From Triglochin maritima (Eukaryota; Streptophyta; Magnoliopsida; Alismatales; Juncaginaceae): a DNA stretch of 64,000 nucleotides. Positions 1 through 12,490 of this stretch are shown piece by piece (the stretch's first letter is position 1; every line of letters starts with the position of its first letter). The notes beneath the pieces are model-generated. The model searched no databases, was not told the DNA's origin, and saw nothing but the letters and a program-made list of their open reading frames with translations. The position numbers and the translations under genes were made by a program. Where the stretch lies: contig OY821771.1 of assembly GCA_963682175.1 (NCBI GenBank), positions 9,671,001 to 9,735,000 of the forward strand, given 5' to 3'.

Positions 1-171
1 CCGCCGTCTCGACAGGTACAAATGCTTCAATATTAATATAGAAAACATTATTAAAGTTATGAAAGCTACGTCAACAGCATCTAAATTAAACAAATATAAA
101 CTTCAAGAATCTCATGTATCTTTATAGCCGTAATACCTCTACGTTAGCATGCATGACAACATCCTTTTGCA
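1..171 (+). promoter_or_regulatory. Upstream region of the first P450 gene
   Basis: This AT-rich stretch precedes the ATG at 172. A TATA-like string (AAATATAAA, about 92-100) lies about 75 bp upstream of the ATG, a plausible distance for a plant core promoter with a short leader. The window starts here, so distal elements are not visible. The transcription start is inferred, not seen. Confidence 0.4.
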
Positions 172-3100
172 ATGGACATCTTCCTCATCTCTGTTACATT
201 GCTATGCTTGTTTGCAACATGGATTGCAATTGCAAGAATCAATGGAAGAAAGAAGACGAAGGATCTCAACCTTCCACCAGGAGGCATGCATGGTTGGCCA
301 TTGATCGGAGATCTTCTCCAATTTATAGCCCCCATTCCACCCACTTCTCTCGGATCATACATGGAGGAAAAAATTAAGAGGTAACATTAAACTCAGTTCC
401 TCTAACTTTTCCAATTTCAGTTAAATAAATAACTTCATGGAGAACTAATGAGACAAATATTGAAAGGATCGATCGTTCTAATATTTGAAATGGTAACTAA
501 TTATGAACTTATTGATATGTCGTAACTTTGTTCTCCAGATCAAACTACGTACGATGATGTCAACTTTCATTTTCGTTTAACAACTTTTAGACAAACTTAA
601 GAAATACGAATGAATTCTTGTAATAGGTATGGCAGCTTCTTCAAGATCAACATCTTGGGGAACCCAACGCTCATGTCGGTTGATCAAGAGTTCAACAAGT
701 TTGTGTTGGAGAATGATGGGAAGTTGTTTGAGCACAATCTTCCGAAAATTTACGAAAAGTTGTTCGGTAAGACTCTTAAGGAAATGATTAAAGGAGAGGA
801 ACATCGAACTTTGAAGAATTTCATGAATTACTTGCTTGGCGTTCCAAGGCTCCAAACTCATTTTCTTCAGAATTTTGAGAAATATGTGTTACAAACTCTG
901 AGATCGTGGAAGGAGGGTGTTCCTTTCCCTGCCCATGAAGAAACAAAAAGGGTAAGGTATATGCTTTAGATGCAGAGCTAAATATTCCAAAATTCAAATT
1001 AGATTTGTTAATGACAAAAAATAAATGCCTTTACCATAATTTGTTGACAGATTTACAGGCCAAATTGTGAAAATAGTCGTTTATATAACCCAAACACCTC
1101 CTCAACTTTAACATTTGTAACTTTTGTCATAATATAAAGCTTGCTTAGGTTGTTTCTTATAAAAGTGTCATAATTACGTTTTTTTACTCTAGTAAGACTA
1201 AAATGCTTATCATATTAGTAGAAAAAAGTGCCATTAAGTACCTAACGTACCAATTATTGATATCATGTTCTAGCAAGATAACTAGTTGTCATGTCAAATA
1301 TTGATTTTTTTTAACCATGTATAAGATTAAAAAAATTGCAATGATCTTGGTTTTGAATAATAAAAAGTTTAGAGGACTCTAAATAATGCTGGGTTTGGAA
1401 TGATCTACTTCAACAAATAATTTCGTCAAACGAATTAGGTTTGTTCATCAATTTTCTTACTTTTTTTATTTGCTCACCCAATCCTTAAATACTGAGAGGT
1501 AGGTGCTTTCCCTCTAATATTGATTGCAGACTTCTGACATCACTCTGGTTGGGGCTTTAGTTTTATCTCCAACTACTTGAATTAATAATTTTCTAAAAGT
1601 TTATGACCCATTAAAAAACTTGGGGTTGTTAAAGATAAAAAAAGACACTACTACATCATGAATAATAGATGTCTAATCATTTTTTTCTCAAATTCAAATG
1701 TTCAAATATAGATATGATAAAAAAAGTATAAATCTCCATGCAGCTTGGCTTTTATATGATATTGAAGAGCATCTTTAACTTGGAACCTGGAGAGCAAGAT
1801 ATGGAGGAATTATGGAGATTATATCGTTTTTTGGTTCAAGGATTAACCTGTCTTCCCATGGATATGCCGGGAACTACTTATCGAAAAGCTTTGGACGTAC
1901 GATTTTTATGCTTTTACATTTGATTATTTAAAACATAACCAATTTCATCAGGTAATGCTTGAGCAATGACTGTTATTGTTGTTGTTGTATAAAGTCAAGG
2001 AAGGCCATCATCAAAATTATCGAACGTATAATGAAAGAAAGGATTCACAAAAGGAGTAGGAGTTGTAATGAAGAAGATGAAAAAGAGTCAGACTACCTTG
2101 ACATCCTCCTCGACCGATCGGATCTCCCAACTGAACATCTGATTGACCATATGCTAGGGTTGCTCTTTGCTGGATTTGATCCGTCGTCGAATGCCCTGGC
2201 ATTGGCCATCTATTTTCTTGGAAGATCTCATGAAACACTTAAACAGCTTAAGGTAGTCATAATACCCTCTAAATTGTTCTGTTTATGGATCCCATACAAA
2301 TACATGAACATCTGCAGAACATAGTTGTACTATTAATTCACTTTGGTTTTTGTTTATTTTGTAGGAAGAGCATGAGAAAATTGCAAAGATGAAGAAGGAA
2401 AATAAGGAAGCATCACTAAACTGGGAGCATCTTAAGCAAATGCAGTTTACTCAATGTGTAAGAATTTCATATAATTATGTTCTTAATTACAAAATTTATT
2501 GTCCTGCTGTAAGTTACTTTTGGCGGTTTTCTTCCAAAATTCATCTGGTCCAGTAAGATCAAGTTTTTAGTGAAGCGGGTCATATGGTTAGGTTGAGTTG
2601 TAATATAGTAATGATGTAGAAGAAAAACTTCAGAAAAGAAAATAGGGATTGATTAACGTTAATTGTTACATTTGTTTTTCTTCGGTTGTCATTTTCTCCA
2701 TGATACATTTAGTACTAGACTAGATATAAAAAAGAAGATTCTGACTTGACTTAAAAAAATAATGTCCAACCTAGAAGATAGGTGATGTAATAATGCCAAC
2801 ATAAATACGTAGATATACTAGAGTTTTGCAACGGACAGTACCCAACTCGACGACAAAGTTATATTATCATTTTGATATACTTCCATGACCTTGACGTGGC
2901 CTTAGTCGTGTGAATTTGATGCCCAACCTAACACTATAGTTTATTAATGGATAAGATAATGTAATGCCGCCTAGTGGGCATCTTCACATACTAGTGTCAT
3001 TAAAGATTTACATCTCTACATCTGTATTCTGTCCTTGTAGGGCTTCAATCCACTGTAAAATTGGGTCAAAAACTTTTTCAATGCAAATAAATGATACGAT

Positions 3101-6100
3101 ACTAAAACGACATATAATATATTATTCATAAAATGTGTTCTTTACTCCTTTACATGTATCAACCAAAGCTTTTTACGGCGACGGAAACTTCATTTGCATA
3201 CATTTGTAAATGTATTTCAGTGTTGAAAACTGTCAAGTATTCAAAGATAAAATGCACTATACAACAATTAATTTACGTACATCAAATATCCTTTGCATGT
3301 ATGATAAATGTTTTTGTTATTGTAACATCCCGAAACAGCGGAAATTTAAAAATTTATAATCAAGACAATAAAACTCAATAATCAAAGACGGGACTGTTAC
3401 TTCTCATAAAACATAAAAGCGGTGCATCATATTACATCAGAGTTTATCAAACGGTACATGATTACAACAGAACAACAAAAGGAAGATAAACGTAATCATG
3501 TCGACCTCAGTGGTCCGAATAGAGGATCCGATCCCAAGATGCGTGCGCCCGCTGATCACCACCCAATTGGACCTACTGTGGTCCTGAAAAAGATGCAACA
3601 ATAATGCCTGAGTTTCCATAAGGAAATCCCGTATGCCAAGCTCACCTATATGCATGCAGTAGTACAAATGAACCTATCATACTAGTAGCATGTCATCAAC
3701 AGTAAGGAAAATAGTTCCCCCGAAAGGTAACATGGGACATCAGTCTGACAATCATCATCGGGTCTAGCGAGGAGACCTACCGTTGGCACATACGGTCTAA
3801 CGGAACAATACGCGACACCCCCCACACGCGGCTACACTAATCATGGGGTTCGGCAGAGAGCATCCGCCAGGTCCGCGCCATAAGAAACAAATTTGTAACT
3901 TCGTGGTCGAAACCACACCAACGGAGTCGTCGCTTGGTCGGTCCATCAATCATCATCTCAAGAGGTGCCTATCTGAGGAATATAGCCGGAACATCATCAT
4001 CGGCCCATCAATCATCATCGCCGGAACAACATCGACGGCATCACCGGCGCTGCAACGTTGGTCCATCAATACGTCCGGCACATCATCGGACGGGTCCAGA
4101 CCGAAGTCTGTCAGGTCATCAGGCTCCACGAGCCGTAAACACCAACCGCGCCGCTATAAAAGCAGGGCAGTGACCTCCGTAGCCCCATGGGCCGGTAGTC
4201 ACCTCACCCAACGACAGTTGCGTGCCCGCACAATCATCATACATTGGGATCCGCGATCCCTCAGGCCTGCTACTCTACAATGAGTCCAATCAATCCATCA
4301 TATTAGTCACGATCCATACATGCAGGTGACGCGTCCCGAACACCCACACTCTTCCGCACGGTGGTCCCTGGGCAGTCACGCGTAACGCGCCGACCGTCAC
4401 CTCTCGGCTCACGCACAAGGCAAGGACACGGGTTTCCGTGGACAGAGTTGGCATTCAAAAAGGGAACCAGGAATTCAGTCCTGTGCAAAAACGGTCGACC
4501 GAAAGATAACAGGGCATCCTAGTATTTCTAGGTCATATAACGGTCGACCGCAAACATACATAATAACCAGTACACTTAAGTTCCGGTCGACCGAACACAA
4601 GGAACCGGTCGACCGAAACACAACAGACAGACAAAATACACTACATTCGGTCGACCGCCCGAAGGGCCCGGTCGACCGTTGGTCGTCTTCAACCTCGCGC
4701 CAACCGTGGTTTTTCACCAAAACTCTTCGTCGGAGAGGTCTCCGACCTCCCCCGACCGACCAACACAACCCTCCCACGAGGGTTAACAACAAAAACACAC
4801 TAAGGAGCGGCATACCTCTCAAACACAACGAATCCGCCGGAGCCTCGCTCGCGCCTCCGTTGCCTCCGGTGATCCTCCTCGCGCGCTATGCTCCGCACCA
4901 CTCACGCCTGAACCGCTCGACTACCCTCGTTGCCGTCCACCGGAGCTGCTCGTCGGATCAAGAGAGGAAAGAAATGAGAGTGAGAGAGATCCAAAGAGAG
5001 AGAGAACAAAATCCACACTTAAACCCAACCCTCTTCTCGCGTCGATCTACAGTGCACGCCCCCCGCACCATCGCCTACACTTCCTATTCTCCTCCATCCC
5101 TATGCATACAACTGTGCAACCCATCTCCCCATGCAAAGTCTTCTCCTAATCACCATTAACCCCTAAGTGGGTTTAAGGTTCTAACAGTTATGCTATCATA
5201 AAATATGGAATTGTAATAATATAAAGCGTAATTTTCTGAAGATGATACCAAAAAAAACTAGCTTACATACAAACAAACGATGATGTCCCCACATGAAAAT
5301 TCACATATATAGGCTAGACGTGGGAAACCACACTTAAACACATTATAAATGTATTTTAAGATTTATTGAAATGAATATACTCAAATATTATTCTTGAGAA
5401 AAATGCATGTCCACATATATAGTAGTACAAATTTTAAATATTGGTTGGACGAAACACAACCACCTTAATTATGGGATATTACCATATGACGTCGCCCTCA
5501 CTAATAATTCATATACACATATATAGCACTATCCTTGAAGGATAAATACATTGTTGAATATATATATTTCACCTTTAGGGAATATATGGTACGAAAAAGA
5601 TATATTAAAAAAAAAAGAACAATGCTTTTAGAACAGTATCTATGTAGAAAATGGTGAATGTATATTTTAATTAGGAGTTTATATAAATTTACATGTGTGT
5701 GCCCTTTATATTTATGAAGCGAAAACTAATTGTATATTTATTATTTAGGTTATTAAGGAGGTATTGCGACTTGGCAATATATCTAGACACTTATACCGGA
5801 AGTCCGCCATGAATTTTCAATTCAAAGGTAAGAAAACTTAAGACTCTCCCTTTGTGGATTCTTTGTAAATTTTAAGTTTTGTGATATACTTGTATTTCCC
5901 AAAACAGAGTATCTTTAACAAAAGGTAGAAATACATTTGCAACGACTTGTTTTTTATAGTCCTAAATATATCGGAAATTCATTTTGCTTTTCTAATGACA
6001 GTAATTTATTTTTCTAGATAAAATTTACTATCACAATATATCTTCAATCTAGTTTACACTAACAATTTATTTATCAATTTTCTTATCCTTAAGTTGTTCC

Positions 6101-7074
6101 TTGAGTTACTATTATCTTAATTTGACAATGAAAACTGTTTTGTATATACCATCGATGTTTATTCTAAACTGAACTAAAGAAAGAAATAATGAGGACATAT
6201 ATAACTCCTTAATGACACATAAATAGTAAAATATGCAACATATATACATGAAAGTAATATTCAAATTCATTTTCAATCGTGTGTATATATGTGTGTGTAT
6301 ATCCATTTGCCGAGAAATTACATCTTCTGAGTGTAAATTGAGTTATCCAGTGAATTTTTTCATGAAAAGTTATAAGAACGTCAACCCAAATGAAAAGGTA
6401 TATATCAAGTTCATTTAATATTCACCTGGCCAGTTTAGATATTAGCACATATGTATAAATCTGTCATGTAGTAGAAAATTATCACCTCATCTTATAAACT
6501 GGTGTTTCTTGAAGGATATGACATTCCGAGTGGATGGAGTGTTCTTCCAAACTTTGTTGCCGCAAGACTTGATGAAACCGTGTTTGAAGAGCCCCACCTT
6601 TTCAATCCATGGAGATGGCAGGTTGGTCTTAATTCTTGTTAACATTCTAATATTAGAGACAAGTTGAAATAATTTAATTGGTCACCTTAATATCACCTCA
6701 CCAAAGGCTTAGAGGTTCAAATCATAGTAGCTCCGTTAATTCAAAAGAATGTTGAAAATTTTGGGGAAAATGAGCATACTAATGTTACAAGTTTAATTAG
6801 CACTTGTAATGATTTTTAGATGTGCTGTTGGTGTTGGCAGAATGCGTGCATGATTCCAAAGATGATGAAGAATTATGTAGCATTTGGACAAGGGTTGCAC
6901 AAGTGTCCGGGAGGGGATCTAATGAAAATGGAGCTGTGTGTCTTTCTTCATCACTTGGTGCTCAACTATGAATGGGACGAGGTCGTGCCTCCAAACCCTA
7001 TTTGGCAGTTTGGTGTACATCAGTTCTCCAAAGATCTTCTCATCAAAGTGAGGGTTGTATCCAAATCAAGTTGA
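172..7074 (+). CDS. Cytochrome P450, CYP85 clan, 8 exons, intact (P450-1)
   Basis: Heme-thiolate monooxygenase, expected to be ER-anchored. Exons: 172-380, 627-951, 1744-1896, 1995-2252, 2365-2457, 5749-5827, 6515-6621, 6841-7074. All junctions are GT-AG and the frame is open for 485 aa. Visible features: N-terminal membrane segment (about 3-22), basic stretch, proline hinge LPPGG (34-38), I-helix AGFDPS (288-293), K-helix ExxR (E350/R353), FNPWRW before intron 7, heme loop FGQGLHKCPGG with Cys430. The exon layout and the FTQC / VIKEVLR / FNPWRW blocks match the clan of brassinosteroid and triterpenoid hydroxylases (CYP90/CYP724/CYP708-like), but subfamily and substrate cannot be assigned. 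Oddities: His428 replaces the usual Arg in the heme loop, and the I-helix has Pro-Ser where Thr-Thr/Ser is usual. Intron 5 is 3.3 kb because of a solo LTR. Confidence 0.9.
3321..5186 (-). mobile_element. Solo LTR in P450-1 intron 5 (palindrome-array family)
   Basis: The element begins TGTAACATCC and ends TTCTAACA on the + strand, i.e. TGTTAGAA...GTTACA in its own minus orientation. It is flanked by a perfect 5-bp target duplication GTTAT (3316-3320 and 5187-5191). No internal region or second LTR is present, so it is a solo LTR left by LTR-LTR recombination. Its body aligns by eye with the inverted LTR at 12.2-14.04 kb (for example 4330-4450 against 12960-13080), so it belongs to the same Ty3/gypsy family. 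It contains six exact CGGTCGACCG palindromes at 4492-4678. It lies antisense to P450-1, between the exon ending at 2457 and the exon starting at 5749. Confidence 0.9.
4492..4678. repeat. CGGTCGACCG palindrome array (six exact copies)
   Basis: Exact 10-bp palindromes start at 4492, 4541, 4584, 4606, 4648 and 4669. Start-to-start spacings are 49, 43, 22, 42 and 21 bp. The sequence between them is not itself repeated. The array sits in the middle of the solo LTR, upstream of the region where its own promoter would be expected. Confidence 0.85.
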
Positions 7075-7927
7075 ATGATGCCTAAATGTACAAAAAGAAG
7101 AAGCTTAGTCTAATTATGCACTTGGGTGCTGAATGTATCATTTAGATTGGTGGACAATCTATAGTATTGTAAGTTGATCAATGTCGGAATCATTTTCATA
7201 TGTAAGTGGTGTTACCTAAGAAATGACGTAAGAGTTGTAAATCTTGTTTAGAAATATATTTTGATTTTCTCACTAACTTTTGCATAAGCTCACACTTTTG
7301 TTAAGGTACGTACCGCTTGAAACAAGAGTAATGCGGGGAGGAGAATAATGAAAGGAGTAAAATTTTGAAAAGTTTCACAATTTAGACATTTCACAATTTT
7401 AAACCTCCACTGTAGTTCAACCTTCTCGTTCGTCATTTACATCCAAATCCTCCTCGATAAGTGGTCTAGGAATGTGACATAATTTCCTCCACATTTCTAT
7501 TCAACCGAAGTCGGTCCCCACATGTCCAAGTAGACCTAACAAAAAAGTTACTTCAACGAACCTTTGTGTTTAACTCAGTACACAGTCTTCAAATTGAACT
7601 CTTTAACCCATTTCAAGTTATTGCTTGTGATGGTCACACAAACTCATGTTATCAACATGTCTATGTATATGCATGCCATAAATAGTGTCATGATCATTGT
7701 CTTCGCCTGGTGGTAGAACATTGTGTTAATCTCATTTCCTTAATTTTGTTTAGATGACAACAAATACATCTTGGACCAATTTTGAATACTACAAGCTATG
7801 GAAGTTTTCTACGCTAATGAGAAGTATATCAAGTGTGAAGATTTGTTTCTACTTCAAAGGACCTCAAATTACTCATTCTTTAACAATAAAAATATGTGTA
7901 TGGGTTAGATTAGGTTAGTATAGGAAT
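7075..7927. other. 3' flank of P450-1, no gene seen
   Basis: AT-rich sequence after the P450-1 stop codon. No canonical AATAAA is obvious close to the stop. No conserved coding segment or structured repeat was recognised. Confidence 0.5.
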
Positions 7928-8109
7928 TTGATGTACACGACAAGCTTAAAGAATCATCAAAAGTTCAATTTTTACACGACACCGGTCGACCACCGAACAC
8001 ACAAGCCGAATTCTCAGACAACAAAATTGAGCAGACGTCCACCCCCACCATATAAACCCAACTCGATTTTGGGCAGGGGTTTGGACCGGACATCCGCCCC
8101 TGGTAAACC

Positions 8110-8287
8110 CATATACAATGGATAGTTGGGTTGAGCCTAAAGAAAATAAACAAGTCGGGCTTTAGGCCCGACCCATTTGTTCGAAAGAACGAGAGGCAAA
8201 TAAACTAGCGGGCCTGGCCGGAGCCCAACCCGTTTTGCTTTACGAAACAGTGGGTTCGGACCGGGCCGGCCCGTTACCCACCTCTAA
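8110..8287. mobile_element. GGGCC-rich MITE-like fragment
   Basis: The stretch is rich in self-complementary GGGCC/GGCCC blocks (for example CGGGCTTTAGGCCCG near 8157-8171) and ends GGCCCGTTACCCACCTCTA. A similar block lies at 33551-33737 in P450-2 intron 7, with the same CGGGCTTTAGGCCC core and CCCGTTACCCA end. This suggests a dispersed non-autonomous DNA transposon, possibly hAT-like. Clear ends and a target duplication were not found. Confidence 0.45.
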
Positions 8288-8404
8288 AGGCAGATATCCA
8301 GTTCGACCATGATTCTGAATTTCTTGCATTCTCTTCATCCTCATTGGAGAATTTAGGCAGATATCCAGTTCGACCATGATTCTGAATTTCTTGCATTCTC
8401 TTCA
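8288..8404. repeat. 67-bp direct tandem duplication
   Basis: A block starting AGGCAGATATCCAG at 8288 recurs nearly identically at 8355 (period 67 bp; the second copy breaks off near 8404). A third short echo (AGGCAGATACCC) begins about 8413. Near-identity suggests a recent slippage or repair duplication at the edge of the MITE-like fragment. Confidence 0.8.
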
Positions 8405-9060
8405 CCTCTAAAGGCAGATACCCACCTCTAAATAGCCTAAATTCTATTCATTCCAAATTTCTCATTTGACAAACATTCTCTTTGTGCACTAAAGTTCACA
8501 TTCACATTCATCTCTCTCTTCATCCTCTCACCAGCACACATCGACCTCTTGATTCAAACATTCACTCCGATTTTCACTTGATTTAAGAGATTGCTCGTGG
8601 GTGGGTGCGAAGTAGGTGTTTTGCGAAAATTTGTACTTGGAGTTGTCAGGTTGTGGAAGTCGACTTCACGGTACATGAAGGGCCTCGACGATGGTTGTTT
8701 GTCGAGCGCGTGTGTAAATGACTTGTGGATCTACTAGCAAAGGTCCACAGTAATAGCTCTCGATCGATCAGGGTGCTCGAGGACTGGACTAGGCTTGTGG
8801 GGTTTTGCCGAACCAATATAAAATTGTTGCGTCTCTTTATTATGGATTGATTTATTTCTGATTTTTATTTCCCACGTATATTAGTTCATAAACTTGTCTA
8901 ATTACTAGTCAAATAGTGCATGAATTTTTATTACTCTGTTCACCCCCTTTTGAGTAACCGTAAGATCCTAACACGTTGTGCTATCTGTGATCGAGCTTCT
9001 ATTAGATAACTAAATTAATGTGCTGACTCTAGATCCCTCCTTCGCAGTGCCTTGTTTCTC
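8405..9060 (+). mobile_element. Possible copia-like LTR remnant
   Basis: The segment has LTR character: a CT-rich leader, a GC-richer middle containing TCGATCGATC, then an AT-rich tail ending in TTCACCCCCTTTTGAG and CCTAACA near 8940-8973. Such tails are common at copia LTR ends. No primer site, partner LTR or target duplication was found, so this is a tentative call. Confidence 0.3.
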
Positions 9061-9593
9061 GCCCTCGGTCCATCCCATACAAATAGCCCCAACTCTTCAA
9101 GTTAGATTACATTCATGTAAGATATCCAATCCCCAAACATCCACATCTTAAGTGAACCGTTGCTAGTACTCAAACATGCCTCTACATGCATTGCTCTAAA
9201 AACATAACGATGCAAAATTTTGTCCAAATCACTTTTCTAAATTGTACAACACGATGGACAAAATGATGAAATGTATTAAATGGGAATAGGTTTACTATAA
9301 ACATATAGCATACGAAGAACGTTTGACATCACAAAATTGAAAATCGTGCAAATATACTGAAAATATGTTTAAATATGTTTTTAGTAAATTTAATTACAAA
9401 AAATATGCATATTTAATAAAAAATGTTAAAAAACAAACTTTCAAGCATTAGTCGGGTAAAAAATTTGAACTTGCCAATTTATAGTTTGACATCAAAAAAC
9501 GCAAAGACTAATAGAAATAGTACTATTTGAAATTGGTATTAAGAAACACGTGACACAATTTTAAGGTTGCTCAAGATTTACTTCTTCATCTTC
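9061..9593. other. AT-rich intergenic sequence
   Basis: No gene, conserved motif or clear repeat was recognised here. Confidence 0.5.
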
Positions 9594-9980
9594 TATAATG
9601 CCCCTAATCCGCACTCGAGACACAGTAATCAATCACAACTATAACAAGCGAAAAATGGACATTAACTAACAATAGTCAAGTCAAGACCTCAAATAAAAAC
9701 ATAACATAAAGTTAATATCAGAGTACAATGCGGAAGGAAAATACAAGAAACTCTGAATTTCCTACTACATGACTATTAAGAGGAGCAGGAAAATACATGA
9801 CAACCAAGATCAAAAGATTCAGTCCATGCGTCACAAGCCCAAGTCGTCTCGAGCCACCCATCGCATCTCATCTGCACACACAAACCACGCCTGAGTCTTG
9901 AATCAAGACCCCTTATACCACCCCCAACCCGACACCAAACTAGGTCCACGTCGTCTGTACGACTCACACTGGTCTCATGT

Positions 9981-10175
9981 CCTAAGGCGACCACGCGTCA
10001 CAAGAAGGCCGAGCGTGCATCTTGACCCTATCGTGCATTCGATCCACAAGGCAACACTCAACCTGTTATCATGACAGAACTGTTACACGTACCAAGGCGA
10101 TCACGCGTCCCAGCCAGGCAAAGCGTGCACCCTCGACAAGACCGTGTATTTGATCAATAAGGCAACGACCTACTC
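9981..10175. repeat. 110-bp imperfect direct repeat
   Basis: A block containing AAGGCGACCACGCGTC...GCGTGCAT...CAAGGCAAC at about 9984 is repeated with changes from 10094, a period of about 110 bp. It lies in the GC-rich part of the LTR-like element. Confidence 0.6.
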
Positions 10176-10729
10176 CAACCACGTGTTCTAGCCTGAGAAC
10201 CCAGCTCCATCGGCCACTCGTCACAACACTCGTGCTGACCAGCTCTGCATCTGGCTCCGGGAATCCAACCACACGCCCGAGTCTGCAAGCCCAACTCCAA
10301 CATGCACTCATCACAACGCTGGTAAATCATCCCGGACCATCACAGCCAAAGGTAAACAACCTAACATCTAGTCATGCGTGAGTCACACAACATCTCACTG
10401 CCATCCCATGCCCGAGTCCGCGAGAAACGCTCTCCAATGACCACTAGTCACAACGTGGGTAGACAACTAGTTCTACGAACCTCTCACAAATCACACAAGG
10501 CAAGGGGTAAACCCAATTTACCCCCAAAAGCACAGGTCACACAACCCCAACATAAACATAAAGTAATAAACATAAACAAGACTAAGAAACACAAAAGTTG
10601 CAGAGTAAAATTATTGCTCTAAAACCTACAATCAATATGGTACATAGGTATAGGTGTAATTCCCCTAAAGTTTTCTTACAAATCACAATTCTCAAAAGTA
10701 CAGGGGAAAAACAGTAAATTATTCAACTA

Positions 10730-11030
10730 ATGTAATTTACTACAAATATCTGAAAAGTTCAGGGAAAAAAGGCACCTTTCCCTAAATTAAATTATTTCTC
10801 ACAATTATGAAAAGTCCAGGGTTTTCCAGCAATTAACTCAATTATTCATTATTTATTCAAATACAAATAAATCTAGGGTTTTTCCAGCAAATATTCCAAT
10901 TATTAATTATTTAAAAAAATACAATTAAATCCAGGGTTTTCAAGGCAATTTATATAGTTATTAATTATGTAACCAAATACAAATAAATTACTGGTTTATT
11001 CTTCAAATATTCCAATTAACTTTTTAAATA
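10730..11030. repeat. AT-rich tandem repeat, about 58-bp period
   Basis: Degenerate units marked by CCAGGGTTTTCCAGCAA-like strings start near 10816, 10873, 10931 and 10991 (spacings about 57, 58, 60). The rest of each unit is AT-rich (AATTATTAATTATTT). Confidence 0.6.
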
Positions 11031-11338
11031 ACCAAATGCCACTAAACTCCAAGGATAATATGCAAAATGTCCATCCTTATCACCTCCATCGACCCAACAC
11101 ACATCATCACCCAACACCTCCAGCCCTCCCGCCATCTCTCCTCTCCTCTCCTTTCCCGACTCCAGAGACCCAAAAATATGAGGTGGGTGGCGTACTGCGC
11201 CGCTTCGACGTCGTCGTAGCCTCTCCCGTGTTGTCGGAGATCCTCGTCGTCGTCCTGTGCTACGAGGAGGTTGGGTTAAGTGGGAATTGGGTTTGGTCGA
11301 ATACGAAGAAGGTGGGGAGAGAGAGGAGAAGGTGAGGT

Positions 11339-11356
11339 GGGGGGGGGGGGGGGGGG
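11339..11356. repeat. G18 homopolymer
   Basis: Eighteen consecutive G on the + strand, in a GA/GT-rich part of the LTR-like element. Long G runs are uncommon and assemble poorly, so the true length is uncertain. Confidence 0.85.
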
Positions 11357-11360
11357 TGTT

Positions 11361-12239
11361 AAGGTGAGAACTAAAGAGTTGGGTTGACTAAAGAAAAGTA
11401 AAAGTAATATGTAAAAGTAAAGTAAAAGAAATTTAGGATTTTGGAGTTGACTAAAGAGTTGAGGAAGATGGACGGGGAATTGGTGTTACTTTGGTTGGAA
11501 GTCACGTATGGGCGTGAGGGTAGGTAGATGTTTCCAAACATTGGTGAATTGCTTGGTCATTAAGAAACAACGAAATGAGCTTTATACGACCAAAAAACAA
11601 CTATTTGGCCTAATGTCATTGTCATTCTGTAAGGTTGTAGTCGTTACCGTAAGATACGTGACGATTAACTCTTAATCCCTCAGTTAACCCTCCCGCCAAA
11701 GCAACCAATCTTCCGACCGTATCCCAACACAACCACCTCATTTACTTTGGTCCCTTCTTCAGCCACCTCATTTCCTCTTCAATCCTCATTGTCTCACTCA
11801 CACACAGCCACCTCATTCCCTCTCTATTTACCTTGCTTACTGTCTCATTAACATCCTCCTAAACTCTAAAATCTTTGTAGTTTGTCCTACGCCCAATGCT
11901 AGGAACCTTGTACCTTACATTCAAACTGTCGTCGGATCACCAGTTGAGGGAGGTGACAACTAAGTTCATAATGTTATTGTACGTCAACCCTACCAAGATT
12001 AAAAAAACTTCACCCACCATTCTGAAGTTGACAAGGAAGTTGCGCCCATTCTTGGTAACCCATCTATCCCAACAAAAACGTAAACCATCCAGTGCTTGGG
12101 TGCCCCCTATGAAATCAAACAATATCATAACCAATTTGTCCTGACCCAAACAGTAACATCATCAAACAAATTATTGCAAGAATAAAAGACCTAGCTAATA
12201 ACAAAAACCAATAACTCACATTGGATGTCGACAACATTT
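11361..12239. other. Unassigned intergenic sequence
   Basis: Between the LTR-like debris and the Ty3/gypsy LTR. Open frames of 70-82 codons at 11896-12149 match nothing recognised and overlap on both strands. No feature can be supported. Confidence 0.4.
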
Positions 12240-12490
12240 TGCCAGTCAGCAGGCGTGAGGCACACGAGGTCGGGCGCGAGGAGGATTTCTAGAGGCGACG
12301 TTGTGCGAGCGAGGCTCCAGCGAGTTTCGTCATCTTGGAAAGGTCTGTCGGCTTAATAGTGTGATTTTGTTGCTCACCCACGTTGGGGTGTTATGGTGGT
12401 CGATCGCGGGAGGCCGGAGACCTCACCGACGGCGAGAAATGGCGTAAAATCCTTGGATACGCATGGTTGCTGTCGATCGATTCCTTCAGG

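Larger units (their letters stand above)
9594..11360 (-). mobile_element. Probable decayed LTR-like element with internal tandem repeats
   Basis: The left edge reads TATAATGCCCCTAATCCGC, one change from the TGTAATGCCCC ends seen in plant Ty3/gypsy LTRs read on the minus strand. Inside are a GC-rich part (9770-10500), an AT-rich tandem array (10730-11030), a CT/CG-rich part and a G18 run. The right boundary could not be fixed and no target duplication was found, so family and extent are inferred. No coding segment in it resembles a retroelement protein. Confidence 0.35.

Noticed and set aside
577..861. 94-codon minus-strand frame
   Set aside because: Antisense shadow of P450-1 exon 2.
3843..4283. 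146-codon frame in the P450-1 intron
   Set aside because: Lies wholly inside the solo LTR 3321-5186 and resembles no protein.
11896..12149. 82-codon plus and 70-codon minus frames as a small gene
   Set aside because: No recognisable domain, frames overlap on both strands, and the area is transposon-rich; insufficient support.
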